From positions 28,434,669 through 28,498,668 of the forward strand of contig OX352762.1 in the NCBI GenBank assembly GCA_947095585.1: DNA of 64,000 nucleotides. Reading direction: 5' to 3'. The translations under genes and the position numbers were made by a program. Positions 10,139 through 22,259 of this stretch are shown in pieces (the first letter of the stretch is position 1; the number at the start of each line of letters is the position of its first letter). The notes beneath the pieces are model-generated. The model saw only the letters and a list, made by a program, of their open reading frames with translations. It made no database searches and was not told where the DNA came from. This stretch comes from Nephrocerus scutellatus (taxonomy: Eukaryota; Arthropoda; Insecta; Diptera; Pipunculidae).

Positions 10139-11055
10139 TTACAAAATATTTGTCCAACAGGAAAGGTTCTGAAATTGATATCTAAGTTCAGTTGTCAAAT
10201 TTCTAAAAGTCCTCAAAATAGGCCTCTGTTTCACTGATGACTTCCTTATTCGATCCAGATATCTCTTACCACCCAGCCATTTCTTTAGGTTTGGAAATAG
10301 ATTATAGTCGAAGGGGGCCACATCTGAAGAATAAGGTGGATGAGGAATCAGTTGGTAGTACAATTCACGTAATTTTGCCATTACGACTGCGGACTTGTGT
10401 ACCGGTGCATTCTCTTGGTGGAAACTCACTTTTTGCTCGCCAAATGCGTCCGCTTGAGCTTCAAATCGGCGCCGAATCGATCCAACACTGTGGCCATGAC
10501 GTTGTCGGCCGACAGACGCACCATGGTCTTTTTTTGGCTTTGATTCGCCAGGAGCAGTCCACTGCTGTTTCGACTGCAATTTTGTCTCTGGCGTGTTGCG
10601 ATGGATCCATGCTTCGTCCATGGTTATGAAACGGCCCAAAAACGTCATTTTGTCCCGGTTGAACATCGCCACATCGTCACACAGTCGAGCTTGTTGTCAA
10701 AAGAAAGCAAACGCGGCAAGTGACAGTGAGCTTCCTCAGTCCCAAACATTCATGCAATATATTCTTAACTCCTTCACGTGAAATACCCACCGCCTCAGCA
10801 ATCTTGGCAGCTTCACTCGTCGATCGTCAATTACCATACTATGGATTTTATCGAACATTTCTGGTGCAGTGACCTCTTTTAGACGGCAGAGTCAAAAATG
10901 CTCATACGACCGCACTTAAATCCAACTGACCAATATTTTATTGTTGATATCTAAGGGTGCAAGTATAAACATCCTTCAATTCAGTGTTGATCTCATCGTT
11001 CGTTTTCTTTTTTAAAAACAAGTATCTTATCACACTGCACGATATTCAAACTCAT
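10139..11055 (-). pseudogene. mariner (DD34D) transposase, degenerate
   Basis: The minus strand starts at the ATG at 11053-11055 (MSLNIVQCDKILVFKKK). It continues through a damaged helix-turn-helix region (KIAEAVGISREGVKNILHE) and then a catalytic domain. The first Asp is in FITMDEAWIH. The second should be in HQDNAP but reads HQENAP (Asp to Glu). After 34 residues the third lies in SSDVAPFDY, giving the DD34D mariner spacing. LFPNLKKWLGGKR follows. Several frameshifts and stops occur upstream of 10672, and the middle (KDHGASVGRQRHGHSV) is out of frame with the family. It is not functional. The usual length is about 345 residues. Confidence 0.85.
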
Positions 11056-11204
11056 TTTTGTAAAAACACAAAAGTTGCTCGCTTTAAATGACTGTCATAC
11101 ACAAACTAAATGACGCAGATGGCAGAAAGTTTTACAGAAAACATTTGAAGGATAGTATCTACAAAAGCCTACATTGCTTTGATACTGGTAGCGCCATCTC
11201 TTAC

Positions 11205-11235
11205 CTAGGCGGATTACTTTTCAGCCCACCCTCGT
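11205..11235 (-). repeat. mariner terminal inverted repeat (5' end of the element)
   Basis: Read on the minus strand, ACGAGGGTGGGCTGAAAAGT begins at 11235, next to a TA. This fits mariner ends, which commonly begin ACGAGGGT and are flanked by TA. It lies about 150 bases upstream of the transposase start. The matching repeat at the other end, below 10139, could not be found. Confidence 0.7.
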
Positions 11236-11239
11236 ATGT

Positions 11240-12475
11240 ATGATTAGATCACCATTCGTCTTTCAATGTCATCCAGTTATATAATTTCTTTGTGTTTTCT
11301 CCTATCGCCTTCACTACACCACACAACACAAATTATGCAATTTTCTAGTTCATTACAGTCGCAGATTGTGCTTTTTTATGATGCATTCGACCGACCACGC
11401 GCTCGTGATTCACAAATGAAAACTCATTTGAGTTTGTTTCGCGTTGCGGTGAATTGCATTGATTGCTTTTTGTTGTTGTGTTGTTGTTGCTCAGTTGTTT
11501 TTCGTACAGATTCGTATGACTTTTTTTTCTGTGGCTCACATTACATCGCTACACAATGGAACGCTAAACATAATACTTGATTGCAAAAATGTAGATACAT
11601 ACATATCATAATTATGAGTAAAAAAACAACTGAATCGATAACCGAACATAGCGATAATAGAATGAATTGGAATTATTATTCAGCGGGAAGAGTCACCAAA
11701 AATTTAAGAAACTGATTTAAAAAAAATGCAAAACCATTTACTCGTATTGTGGAACTCGGCTTGCCACAACTAAAATTCTTGTTTGTCGTAAGGATTCCAC
11801 CAATACGAGTACGAGTACAAATTCATAGCCACGTGTTAGTAGTTAACCGTTAAGGATTAAGCTGCAAGTAAATCATCATAATGCTGATTATTAGATGGCA
11901 GTCAGTGCAGTGTTGAAAATTTAGTCATACACTCGGCCTGCATAAGAACTGACGTCTGTATATTGTCATCACACAGATGACTTATAATGAAACCTAATGC
12001 TTATGAAAGGAAACCAGATTGAGTCGATTCTAATATTAGCGCTACAGCTCTAGTGATCTAGCTGGAAAGTAAGCGGCATACAAATTCCAATGTAATGTTT
12101 TTCTAAAGCAAGGTAAACCACGAAAGAAAATTGTACGCTTAAGACATTATCCTTAAAAGATTGTACAAAAGACGCACGCTACAAAACAATAACTTGAAAA
12201 TAATCAAAAATTTAAAATTTCAACGAAACTTGTCTGTGACACTTGCTGACTTCTTGTATTTACAGAATAGTAGCACCCAACAAAAATCGTAACTTGGCAC
12301 AAATAACTAGCAGATAAAGCTGAACAATACTCAGTCAAACATCTCTGACAATACAACGAACGTTTTTGCTGAAGTTTTTGCCTTACTCTCTTCTCTCACT
12401 CTCTCCCTCTCACTCTGTAATAAATTTACTTATTTGTTAACTTTGGTGTCGGCCATCAGCAGAGTAATGGGAATA
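11240..12475. other. no gene seen
   Basis: AT-rich, with a CT-rich run (ctctcactctctccctctcactc) at about 12388-12415. The short open frames are unrecognised. Confidence 0.55.
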
Positions 12476-12479
12476 ACGC

Positions 12480-12710
12480 AGAATGCATCTGAACTGCTGG
12501 TGGCCGAAACTATCTCTGACTGGTAGAAGTGCGATCAAGCCTCCATGTGGTGGCCGCCGGTAATTTTCCTCCAATAAAGGAAAGGCTGAATGATCGGGCT
12601 AGTCCGTTAATGTAAGGTTGGCGCGAGGCCAATAACCTTGCCCGTAAAAAACTTGATAACGGGAGGCCAGGACCGGACCCCAATTGTACAGCCAAAAATG
12701 ATGATGATTA
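12480..12710 (+). mobile_element. non-autonomous retroelement with the RTE-like LINE 3' tail
   Basis: The last 45 bases (gggaggccaggaccggaccc... through cagcc, then atgatgatgatta at about 12698-12710) resemble the 3' ends of the LINE copies at 40820-40875 and 61385-61440. The upstream 180 bases have no reading frame matching the LINE protein. This is either an internally deleted LINE copy or a non-autonomous element using the same tail. Confidence 0.5.
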
Positions 12711-12819
12711 GTTAACTTTCCATTACATTCTTGTATAACCTCTGCGCTATACAACACAACTAATATGGAAGCACAATATAAACGCGAACCTTATATGTAA
12801 TTAAAGAGCTATACCGGCG

Positions 12820-13890
12820 CTAACACATGGAAATTCGTCAAATCAACTCTTCCATGGGAGATGTATCAGTGACAGTTAACGCAGTCAAAATTGACGACCT
12901 ACTTACCAAGCTAAATGAGTCAGGTAACATGGCCATTGGGTATGCGGATAACCTCACGATTTTAGCTGATGGCAATCGTTCGACAGGATCAACTCCAGTT
13001 AGATCGTTCATAACGTATTTCACTAGGGTAAAATATTTGAACATGGGGTCTTAATCCAAGCACGATTTACGTGTTGTACACCATTTTGGTTAGACCTATC
13101 ATAAAATACACATCTACAGTCTGGTCGACAAAAGGAGCTTTAAAAGACTTTGAGTAGAAGCCAGGAGATTTGGTGGGTCACCTAAAGATAATTAAATCAA
13201 TCTCCGAAACGGATATGAACCATCTTTGACAAAATGGTCAGACAATACTATTTTGGTCGGTTTGTTTGAGGTTTTAATAATGGGTAACGAAAGTTTGTGC
13301 TATGATATATCGACTCAGGAGCCCAGATGTCTGATTTGGTATACTGACGAATCAAGGATTAAATCTTGAGTGGTGGGATGTCTTCACAAGTCTTCAAGCC
13401 ACTGTCTCTTCCACGCTAAAATCCACGACATCAGGATCTTCGGCAAGATAAAAGAAAGGACTCCAAGACGTAAATTTTTATTCAGACAGTAATGCCGCTT
13501 TGGAAACTGGTTTGCAATGAAATTTCGGATGAACTAGCAAGGACTGATTCAACCATCACCATTTAGGACCCGGAGCCTTTCTTTGGGGTCAATTAGGCTA
13601 CTGGCACAGCAAACTTTAGCTCCGGGCAAATACGGCTATGGCAGAGTACCATAGGACTTTAGTAAACTTAGCGAGTAGTCAACCCATATTTCAATAAGAC
13701 CTTTCCTTGAGTAAAAAACCGTCCAAAAACGCCAGTACGCTTTCTTAGAGGTAATGGGGGCCTGAGATACTGTCTAAACAAAGTCAACATTTCTCCGGTG
13801 ACAGTGTGCAAGCTCTGTTTGCAGGCGGAGGAAACTACGACGGAGGAGACGACGAAGAGCACTATACAAGAAGTTCTATGTTCTATGTTC
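12820..13890 (+). pseudogene. LOA/R1-like LINE, degenerate ORF2
   Basis: The remnant opens with a reverse transcriptase active-site region, NMAIGYADNLTILADGN, where YADD has become YADN. It continues with thumb/linker DNA matching the copy at 25384-26160 (ggtgggtcacctaaagataatt). It ends with a C-terminal cysteine motif remnant (VCKLCLQAEETT at about 13807-13842). Stops and frameshifts are frequent. The preserved order of parts is reverse transcriptase, linker, C-terminus. Confidence 0.65.
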
Positions 13891-13894
13891 AATG

Positions 13895-14340
13895 TCTTAA
13901 ATGAAATAAAAATCTATTTAATTCAATTTATTTACTTAGAATATTTATAAATATTTATTTAAATTATATGCATTAAAGTTTATACCAATAAAAACCAAAT
14001 TACGATAACAATGTTATTTTAACATCTCGTGAGAGAGATGCGGAAAGAGAAAAAGAATGGATTGTACAACCTCTACTTTTTTTTTGGCATTATAATATAA
14101 TTCTCAAGCAGATGCTATTTACAATGGAATTTAATTTCGTCGCAACAAAACAGATAAATTTTTACTGAATTGAGAGAAATATTAAGGATAAAAGACGTTC
14201 TGTAAGACGTCTCTGTAAGAATCTTTCGGAATGCTTGCTTTTATTGAAAGTAATGCCATTGCTTTTTCAAATATTTGTTTGTTAATTTTAAATACGTAAT
14301 ACATCTCTTTTATAGTCCTTCCATCCATTACATAAAGGGG
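13895..14340. other. no gene seen
   Basis: Strongly AT-rich flank between two LINE remnants. Confidence 0.5.
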
Positions 14341-14342
14341 TA

Positions 14343-15002
14343 CAAACAAACGTCTCAATTCGGTTAAAAGAAGCGGTAAGTTGTGTGGCACTGAGTGAAA
14401 CTCAGGTATTTGATAATTCTGATGCATCGGAATTTAATCTGCCTGGGTATAACTTGGTGCCAATATTTTTCCCTCGACGCGGACTTGCAATCTATGTTCG
14501 GAGTGATGTTGCGTTTCAGCTTTTGCCTCAATTCAGCCAAAGTTCCAATACGGAATTCAATTTCATGGCTCAAAGTAAAGGTACAAGAGCGCAACATGCA
14601 CTACTGTTTCCTTTACAGAGCGAGTTTGATGCACTGTATGATTCAATCTTAAGAGCTGTTACAAAACATCGGAAAAATGAATCCGTTATTGCGGGCGATT
14701 TCAATGTACACAATTCTGGGTGGCTTAGTCGGTTTGTTGAGATATTCGCTGAGTTTTACCACATTACTCAGCTTGTAAATGAGCCTACACGAATACCTGA
14801 CATTGCAAATCATACCGCAAACACCCTTGACTTGTTCCTGACCTCTCGTCCTGATAAATACTCCGTCAATGTATTATCGCCTCTTGGATCGTCAGACCAT
14901 TGTGTAGTATCAGCTAATTTCTCGTTAATAAACCACGAAGTTAGAGAAAAACTCCCAAAAAACAGTATGGCAATACCAGAAAGCCAATTGGCACGGCGTT
15001 AA
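14343..15002 (+). pseudogene. LINE endonuclease domain
   Basis: An apurinic/apyrimidinic-type endonuclease that nicks target DNA to prime reverse transcription. The visible blocks are LKEAVSCVALSETQVFD, then AIYVRSD, the catalytic AGDFNVHNSGW, NEPTRIPDIANHTANTLDLF and the terminal SSDHCVVSANFSL. Both key motifs, GDFN and SDH, are intact. The open stretch ends at the TAA at 15000-15002. The protein continues in another frame from about 15034, so a frameshift or stop separates it from the reverse transcriptase. The true N-terminus is missing. Confidence 0.85.
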
Positions 15003-15033
15003 CAACGTCTTTGGGAGAATTAACTGGTCGCTA

Positions 15034-16304
15034 TTGTTTCGTGATAGCAGCGTGGATGCCGCCGCTGATGCAATCACAAACATCATCCTTATTGGTATCA
15101 GAAACTTTATCCCTTCCAGGAAAAAGTCTGTTAAACCAAAGGAAGATGGATGGTATGACTCAAGCTGTAAAGAGGATTCTAGGATTAGAGATGTATGCTT
15201 TCGGTTTTACAAAGCAAACCCTACTGAGGAAAACCGAACAAATTTTAAACGAGCCAGAAATTATTGGAATGCCCATCTTCGGCGAGTCCAATTCGCCTAC
15301 GACCAAAAATTGAGGCAAAAAATACTACAATGTCCCAAAGGTAGTAAACATTTTTGGTCATTCGTGAAAAGAATCAAAAATACAGCCTCGTCATCGATTC
15401 CAACGCCAATGAAATTCCAGTTGTTAGCTCTATAGACAAGGCCAGTTGTTTGCTGCGCATTTCGTAGCTAGCTCCACGCTTCCAGATTGTGCATTGCTGC
15501 CTCCTGCACCTCAGAGTATTGAACACTTTATGGGACAGATATTCATTCGAACTCGTGCAGTTGCTAGAGTTTTAAACGATTTCAAAACTCACAAATCCGC
15601 TGGGCTAGATGGTATTTCCCCATCAGTTCTGAAGAGGTGTTCTTCCAAGCTGGCATTACCATTTCGCATTTTCATCTATCCTATTCTTCTGGACTCTTCC
15701 CGAAAAGTTGGAAACAAGCCTTTGTCCAGCCCATACTCAAAAAAAAAGAGAGCCGTCGTCTCCTTCTTCGTACCGACCCATACCACTTACATCCATTCTT
15801 TACAAGGTCATGGAAACGCTGATCAATTTTCAGCTTAAGAAATATCTTGAAGCCAACGAAATCCTTAGTGACTGATTTCGTGGGCAACGTTCTACTGGTG
15901 ATTTGATGGTATATTTCACCGCACAGTGGAACCGGTCTTTATATCAATTTGGAGAAAGCAAAGCTGATGCACTCGATATTTCTAAGGCATTTGACAGAGT
16001 TTGGCATCATGCTCTTTTGTCTAAAATGCGTGCTTATGGAGTCGATGAAAAACTGCTTCATTGGATTAGACCCTATCTTTTGGACCGCTCAATTCAAGTT
16101 GTTTTGAACGGTTTCAAGTCTAAAGTTCATTACTTAAATGCTGGCGTCCCCCAGGGCTCTGTTTTGTCCCCGACTCTCTTCCTCATTTTTATTAATGTGA
16201 CTGTGACTTCTAATCCAATTCACACTTTCGCTGACGACAGCACTCTCAGCTTCTCATATAAGTTTGAGGAACGTCCCTCCACTTCTCATGTGGTACTCAA
16301 ATAA
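15034..16304 (+). pseudogene. LINE reverse transcriptase domain, frameshifted
   Basis: The linker (IRDVCFRFYKANPTEENRTN...YWNAHLRRVQF) is followed by HKSAGLDGISPSVLKRCSSK (fingers). A frameshifted stretch holds SGLFPKSWKQAFVQPILKK, and then comes ALDISKAFDRVWHHALLSKM. Next are GVPQGSVLSPTLFLIFIN at about 16143 and the active-site FADDSTLSFS at about 16228. All signature blocks are present but they lie in at least three frames. About 25 codons around 15840-15950 are altered, so the copy is inactive. The C-terminal protein continues as broken frames to about 16900 (for example SCTTRMWNALPSSVFPHQY). Confidence 0.85.
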
Positions 16305-17010
16305 CTACGTATGTTCAGCACGTTGAATTCTGAGCTTGACAGGATAATACGATGGGGAGAAATCAATCGTGAAGAATTTAACGCTTCCCAAGCCCAATGA
16401 TGTCTCCAGTCGTCTAAGCCATTATCCATGAGTGGCACTTGCATCGAGGAAACTGAAAATCTCGCAATTCTCGGTATGTGCGTCAACAACAAGCTTCGTT
16501 GGAATGACCACATACTTACCGTCGCCAAAAATGCTGTGAAATGTTGAGGTTTTCTAGCCCGCTGCAAGAAATACTTCACTCTCTCTGAACTGGCTACTCT
16601 ATACAATGCTACTTTGCATCAGCTAGATAGAATACAAAACCGCGCGATTATAACTTATCGGTGACGAAAACATTGCGAAATCAATAGATTCGCTTGAACA
16701 CCACAGGAACGTTTCCTGCTTGTCACTGTTTTATCGCTTCTTCTACCAGCGTTGCTAAGCCATCAAGCCCATCTTCGGACGTACAGTTAAGTTCAGGGAT
16801 TCGTTCTTAAGCTGTACAACACGTATGTGGAATGCTCTGCCAAGCTCTGTCTTCCCACATCAATATATGTTCCACAGACACTCAAAACAAAAGCTCATAG
16901 ACATCTCCTCTTTTCTCCTACTTTTCCTTAACGCCCACGCTGTGCCTAGCCGAGCATTATAAGGGTGCGCTTAACCCCTTTAAGCGTGCGTGAGTTACAT
17001 GAAAAAAAAA

Positions 17011-18395
17011 CCCTGAAGATCCCATTAAATTCTTTGTTATTCTATCTTCTCCTACAACAGTATTCTTCCACGTTCACAACAATGCCCAACTCACCGGCTA
17101 ACTTGGGAGCTTCTTCCTGATGTACTTGCGTGTTGAATGCTTTCAATTTAACATTGGAGTTTAGTATATATATTACAAATAATGCATTAACGATGATACT
17201 ACACTATATGAAAGATTTCTACTCATATATACTGTCCTCATAAACATTCGGTTTAAAGGAACCTATTTCAATGCACCTTAAAGCCCCGCGCCACTTTTGC
17301 ACAGCAATAAATTTATTCTGTCTTTAATTACAAACACAGCCTAAAGCCTCATCCCATAAACCCTTAACAAAATTCCTCTCGCTTTTTTGGGTTCCCGGCA
17401 GGCTGCCAAATCTAACACCATCAGTAAAATAAAATTCCATAGCGAACTGTTCCCTCTTCGCTTTCGCTTTAATCTCAACAAACATTTGGTAAACAAAAAA
17501 AGGGAAAAACGGATGCCCTTGAATTATTTTATCCTCTAACAATTATTTAAGAAAATAGAAAGGACACGTTAGCACGATGACATTTTGATAAAACTGTGAG
17601 CCCCAACAAAATTGTTCTGCCATTGTTTTACGTTGTTACGGAATGACGTTGTCGTCTCAGTTTCGCATCCTTTGCTCATCTCCTCGCATGCCATCATACG
17701 GTTCAAGGGAGGATTACTTTTTTAATTTTTGTATTATTCTCTTATAACAGACATATATACGCCTGCTCGCATGAAGTCCTTCATCTTCTGATATACTGTA
17801 CACATATACTGTGCATTCTTTGGGGGCTCTTCAACTACTGCTTTCGTCCTTGTTGGTGATGTCATTTTTTGAAGTGCTCCACTCTGTGATGTTTCTTTTA
17901 TTCCGCTGCTCATCATAATCATCGTCGTCGTTGTCGTAGTCATTGTCATTGTTTGGATTCTTGTTCAGTGTAAAGTGGGAGAAACGGGAAGCTTAAGCTC
18001 ACGCTTTGCAATGTTAAGAAAGGTTGTGGGGGATGGGTGCTTAAATCCTGCTTAGGCAAAGTGAATCATTGGTACGAGTTTATTAAAAGCGGAACAGCAA
18101 CAGCAATCCCACGCGTTACGTTCACTTTTTGACTTTGTTCTTTCTTCAGTGAACGTGGGACGCCTACTGCGATTGCAATCACATAACCGCCTGCCGCCCA
18201 CCAACTCAGATGCCGACTGTGAGGGTGTGCATTCTCTTGCCTACTAATGCGTTCGCGCCACACTGGCCGGTCCGCTCATCTGTACTGCTTTTGAAGTGTG
18301 CTGCTTCAAGTGAGGCGTTGAACGTGGAATTTCTTACTTTCCTTCTTGTAGTATTTTTCGCCCGTAGATTGTCCGTTTTGTCCGTCTGCCTGTAG
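17011..18395. other. no gene seen
   Basis: Mixed-composition DNA. A short (CGT)n-like run (atcgtcgtcgttgtcg) lies at about 17920-17936. No recognisable protein domain was found in either strand. Confidence 0.5.
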
Positions 18396-18399
18396 TTGT

Positions 18400-18930
18400 T
18401 AAGAAATTGTAATGGCGCGTTGAGAGTAAACTTTAAAGGTCCCTTGAAATCCAATTTTGGATTGTCACTTTGGAATCCAGTTTTGGATCGTCACTTTGGA
18501 ATTATTGTCAAATTTGATTGTCGCTTTTCAAGCAAGAAATTACTTTATAATTCGAAGGAAGATCGTAGGATGTTGAAAGAATAAATATAGGATGATAATA
18601 GAATTATTATAGGATTATTATGGGAAGATTATGAGCTGGTTAGATTTTGATAAGGTGACTATAGCGTAATTATAGCATAATTATAGAATGATTTGGTGAT
18701 TTTTATTGGATAATTATACGATGATTATGGGATTTTTATGGAATGAATATAATCATCCTATAATCATGCGATAGAATAATTATTGCCTTTTTTTAGAACG
18801 ATTTAATTGAATAATAATCCCTAAATTATTTAATTAAATGATTATGAGTATAGGATTTGTATAGGATTATTAAAAGATAATTATAGGTGTATTGTAGAAT
18901 CTTTATAGGATGTTTAAAATGCTCTCGCTT
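18400..18930 (+). repeat. degenerate ATTATAGGAT-type repeat element
   Basis: The left part (18440-18545) repeats phrases of the type ttggatNgtcactttgga. From 18575 to 18920 the DNA is a degenerate array of 10-14 base phrases such as attataggattatt and ataattatag. A reverse-complement counterpart with both parts occurs at 62735-63040, so this is a dispersed element and not a local expansion. Confidence 0.65.
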
Positions 18931-18934
18931 TCTT

Positions 18935-19925
18935 TCTATCTATCTCCAAGATGTCAAAAAATTAGTTATAAATTAACTGAGCACTAAGGTGTACTTTAAT
19001 CCTTTTTTTCTTAATTAAAAGAAAAGAATGTAAACATTAATTTCAAAATAGAAATATTTCTTAATCGCATATCTCATCAATTTGGGTAGCCCCCGTTTCA
19101 TCATCACATTGCGAATTCTCGTTCACATCACTTTACCAGCAAATAGGGTGTGGAAATGGAGTGCAAATTTATTCCCGCTTTATATTTCCCCCCCCCCCCC
19201 CATTTAAATTCATTTCCATTTTCATTCCTATATTCTTCGCGCCACTGAAGCGCGTTCAACGATTTTGTATAAATTTCGCACGACACAGACAGAAGCTACT
19301 GCTGCTGCTGCCAATTCCTATTCTTGAGTATCTGAATCCTATTCGCTATCTGAAGGGAGGATATTTCTACTATGGTAAACTTTTTTTTGCGCACAAATAC
19401 TTAAAATTGTTCGCATTGGAATTCCAAGAGCGGGATATGCATATATATTACATAATGTAGCTGTAGAATGGTAGCCGGCCGATAGGCATTAAGCAGATCC
19501 TTTTTTATGAATGTAATGGATGGATGGATGAAACATAAGTGGAGAAGGATTTTAGCGATTTATTATGTATATCCTGTGTTGTATAGCAGAAACGCCTACC
19601 CCAACCACTAAAGCTTTAAAAGCTTTTTTTCTTCCTTTTCGGTGTATTGCATTTGTTCTTCGTCGTGTGGAGATTAAATTCCCTTGAAGGTTATCTCCCT
19701 GAATGTTGAACGAGTTTTGTAAACATTTCACTGAGAAACATTTCCAAGAACTTTAATTTCCATTTTAACGCCTTCTGCGTGGTTAGGGCGGAATTGTCTT
19801 CATGCATTCAATGAATATTTAGAAGGTTTTCGAGAAATAATTTCCTAACATTTCGACATTTATTGAATTAATTTTTTTTGTTCTTTCACAAAGTTTAACT
19901 TGAGTGGTTAAGATATGTTAGTTAT
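18935..19925. other. no gene seen; C14 run
   Basis: Holds a run of 14 C at 19188-19201 and otherwise ordinary AT-rich DNA. Confidence 0.6.
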
Positions 19926-20039
19926 TAAGGTAGGCCTTCTTCTGCTCAAATCCTACTTCAAAATGGACAGCCTACTCAGGACATTTACAGAACGAGACGA
20001 CTTGGCATTACTAACCTTAGAAGAACCTTTTCGTTAGAC

Positions 20040-20870
20040 TTATCATGACGTACTCGTGTACAGTCTGGTAAGCGAAGGTGTTCGAAAATACTACGGTTAT
20101 GAAGTTAAGTATACTTCAAGGATGTGCCTTTCTTGTAATTACGGGAGATATGCGCACCTGCCCAATAATTGACTGGAGGCAATCGTCGGGCTAGCAGCTT
20201 TACAGATATATCTAAAAAACCAATGCAAAATGTGCAATCAATCTACAGCTGGAAAAAGAGTGGAAGCCCGGGGATATTGTGAGTCACCTAATGATACTTG
20301 ATCAATCCCCGAAACCGATATGATCTGTACCGTATCGGACATAATGGGCGGAGTATACTGCTTGGTTTTAGCTTAAAATATTGGATGGCAAAAGGTTTTC
20401 CAATAGTGAATCTGACGGATTTAAGATGGAGTCTCTAGTGAAGGCTGCTGTCTTTGGACCCAATACCAAAGGTTCGATACCAACTGGGTAATATCAAACT
20501 GTTTTCCAGGCTAAAAAAGACGCCATCGAGGTCTGCGTCAAGATTTACCTAAGAGCATAAAAGGCTCTTCAATCACTATCTATTCATACAGTGGCCACAA
20601 AGACTCTTAGTACCCATCCGCTTGAGTTTGACTCAAGACTGCTCAGATGCCGCTTTGATCAAGGCCAAGCGCAACAAGGTTAAACCAGGCTGGGTGCCAT
20701 GCCAGTTAAATAATTGCCACGAAGCTGCGTATGAACCTGCAAATAAACCGCCAGCCACCGCCTTTCAGCGACCGGAGACCTCCTGTGGGCTACTATTACA
20801 AAGAAAAAAAAGTTCCTGGGAAAGAAAGCTTTGCCATTCCCACTGGTAGAGGTATCACAAGACTCCAAGA
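20040..20870 (+). pseudogene. LOA/R1-like LINE remnant, linker to RNase H
   Basis: The DNA aligns by eye with the 24.9-27.2 kb copy. The landmarks are gtgagtcacctaatgata at 20280, gctgctgtctttggacccaa at 20445, and KVKPGWVPCQLNNCHEA at about 20680-20730. The last is the decayed RNase H block (consensus WVPGHxxIxGNExAD). Many stops are present and the 3' end is lost. The simple A-rich stretch at 20880-20900 follows it. Confidence 0.6.
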
Positions 20871-20929
20871 GACCCAGAATGAAAAAAAAAAAAAGTATGG
20901 CAGTTGCTCTATAAAAATGTAACATCTGC

Positions 20930-21470
20930 AAAATCAATCAACCACTCGACAAAGAAAAGCGAAATAAACGTGCCAGTGTGGTTTGGGCACCAGCAGTCTC
21001 TTTAAATTTTAGCGCTGCCATTAATTCGCTCCTGAAAGAGCTAGATGAGTTATTCAAACGTCAAATAATTCGTTATTGAGTTGTATATGCATTGTCTGAA
21101 CGCACCAACCCGAATCAATGAAATTGCTATCCAATCTTTAAATTGTAAAAAGTAGCTTAGATGTTCCAGAACATATCATTTACTGTTGAGCATTTAAATG
21201 CAAGCAAATGAGTTATCAATGGTTATTTATTACTGACTATCTGACCCGCAGACGTGGTCTTGTCCAAATTTCAATTAATTTGTTTATGAAATGTTAAATC
21301 AAAGTAAAAATGAGAAAAAAACGTCACCAAATGATTTATTTTCTTTCATTAAATTTGAAATCACAATGAAACTCAGCAACTACATTTCGATTTCGATTGC
21401 AATGTCATAGCAAACCAATCGAAACAAAGCATTTGTTTGCTTTGATTGTTTGCTTGAACATCACTATTTC
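20930..21470. other. no gene seen
   Basis: AT-rich flank, nothing recognised. Confidence 0.5.
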
Positions 21471-21476
21471 GTTTAT

Positions 21477-21640
21477 TTTTTTTTTTTTTTTTATAATTCG
21501 CGCACGCTTCAAGGGGTTCGCACCCTTATAATGCTCGGCTATATGCTTGGCACAGCGTGGGCGTTAAGGAAGAGGAGGAGAAAAGAGGAGATGTCTATGA
21601 GCTTGTGTTTTGAATGTTTATTGCAATGCTTTATGATACA
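21477..21640 (-). mobile_element. Jockey-like LINE 3' end with poly(A)
   Basis: The T-run at 21477-21492 is the poly(A) tail on the minus strand. Next to it lies the reverse complement of the 3' end of the 14343-17010 LINE (gcacccttataatgctcggc, then cacagcgtgggcgttaagga). Only about 150 bases were copied, which is a classic 5'-truncated insertion. Confidence 0.85.
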
Positions 21641-21779
21641 CGACATTTTTGTAAGGCGTAAGTCTAAGGCGGGGTATGGTATCAATAATAATTTTGTGTT
21701 GCGATTTTGAGTCACATTATTGGTAACATTATCGTGTTACATTTTTAAATTTTGGGAACTATGTCATTTCACAACCGAT

Positions 21780-22250
21780 TTGTATGAAATGCGGTATGGT
21801 CTGTTGGGAGTCTTTTAAGGATCTTTTGAGGGTCTTTTGGGGGTCTTTCGTAGGTTTTTTTAAGGGCCTATTGGCGGTTTTTTGAGGGTCTTTTGGTAGT
21901 CGTTTGAGTAGTCTTTTGGGGATCTTTTGTAGGTCTTGTAGGATTTGAGAGTCTATTGGGGATCGTTTGAGGGAGTTTTGGTAGTCGTTTGATGGTCTTT
22001 AAGCGGTCTTCGGGGGTAATTTTATGCTCTTTTGGTAAGTCAGTTGAGGGTGTTTTGATGATCTTTTGGGTATCTTTATTGATCTCTTTGTTCTTTTGAC
22101 GGTCGTTTGGGGGTCTTTCGGAGGTCTTTTATGATCTTTTTGAAGATTTTGGGGTCTTTCGATGGCCCTTTGGGGTCTTTCGATGGCCCTTTGGGGTCTT
22201 TCGATGGCCCTTTGGGGTCTTTTAGGGGTATTTTCGGAAGTCTTTTCGAA
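21780..22250 (+). repeat. degenerate GGGTCTTTT array with a perfect 21-base core
   Basis: About 35 degenerate 10-14 base phrases of the type ttttgggggtc fill 21790-22150. They are followed by slightly more than three perfect copies of a 21-base unit (gtctttcgatggccctttgg plus g) at 22151-22219. The minus strand reads an open repeat peptide with the period RPQRAIE, a product of the array. It abuts the Helitron helicase remnant and may be part of that element's 3' region. Confidence 0.85.
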
Positions 22251-22259
22251 CACAACATC

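Larger units (their letters stand above)
14343..17010 (+). mobile_element. Jockey-like LINE, best copy in the window
   Basis: A 5'-truncated non-LTR retrotransposon of about 2.67 kb containing endonuclease, reverse transcriptase and C-terminal domains in order. Its 3' end carries the phrase gcccacgctgtgcctagccg at about 16938, then gagcattataagggtgcgct, then a short poly(A) at 17002-17010. No ORF1 (nucleic-acid-binding protein) remains. The same 3' end is recognisable at 21477-21640 (minus), 48850-48910, 49350-49475 and 63172-63375. Jockey/CR1-group membership is inferred from endonuclease and reverse transcriptase motifs. Confidence 0.85.

Noticed and set aside
14182..14597. Minus-strand open frames overlapping the LINE start
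   Set aside because: They overlap a clear endonuclease frame on the plus strand and have no domain of their own.
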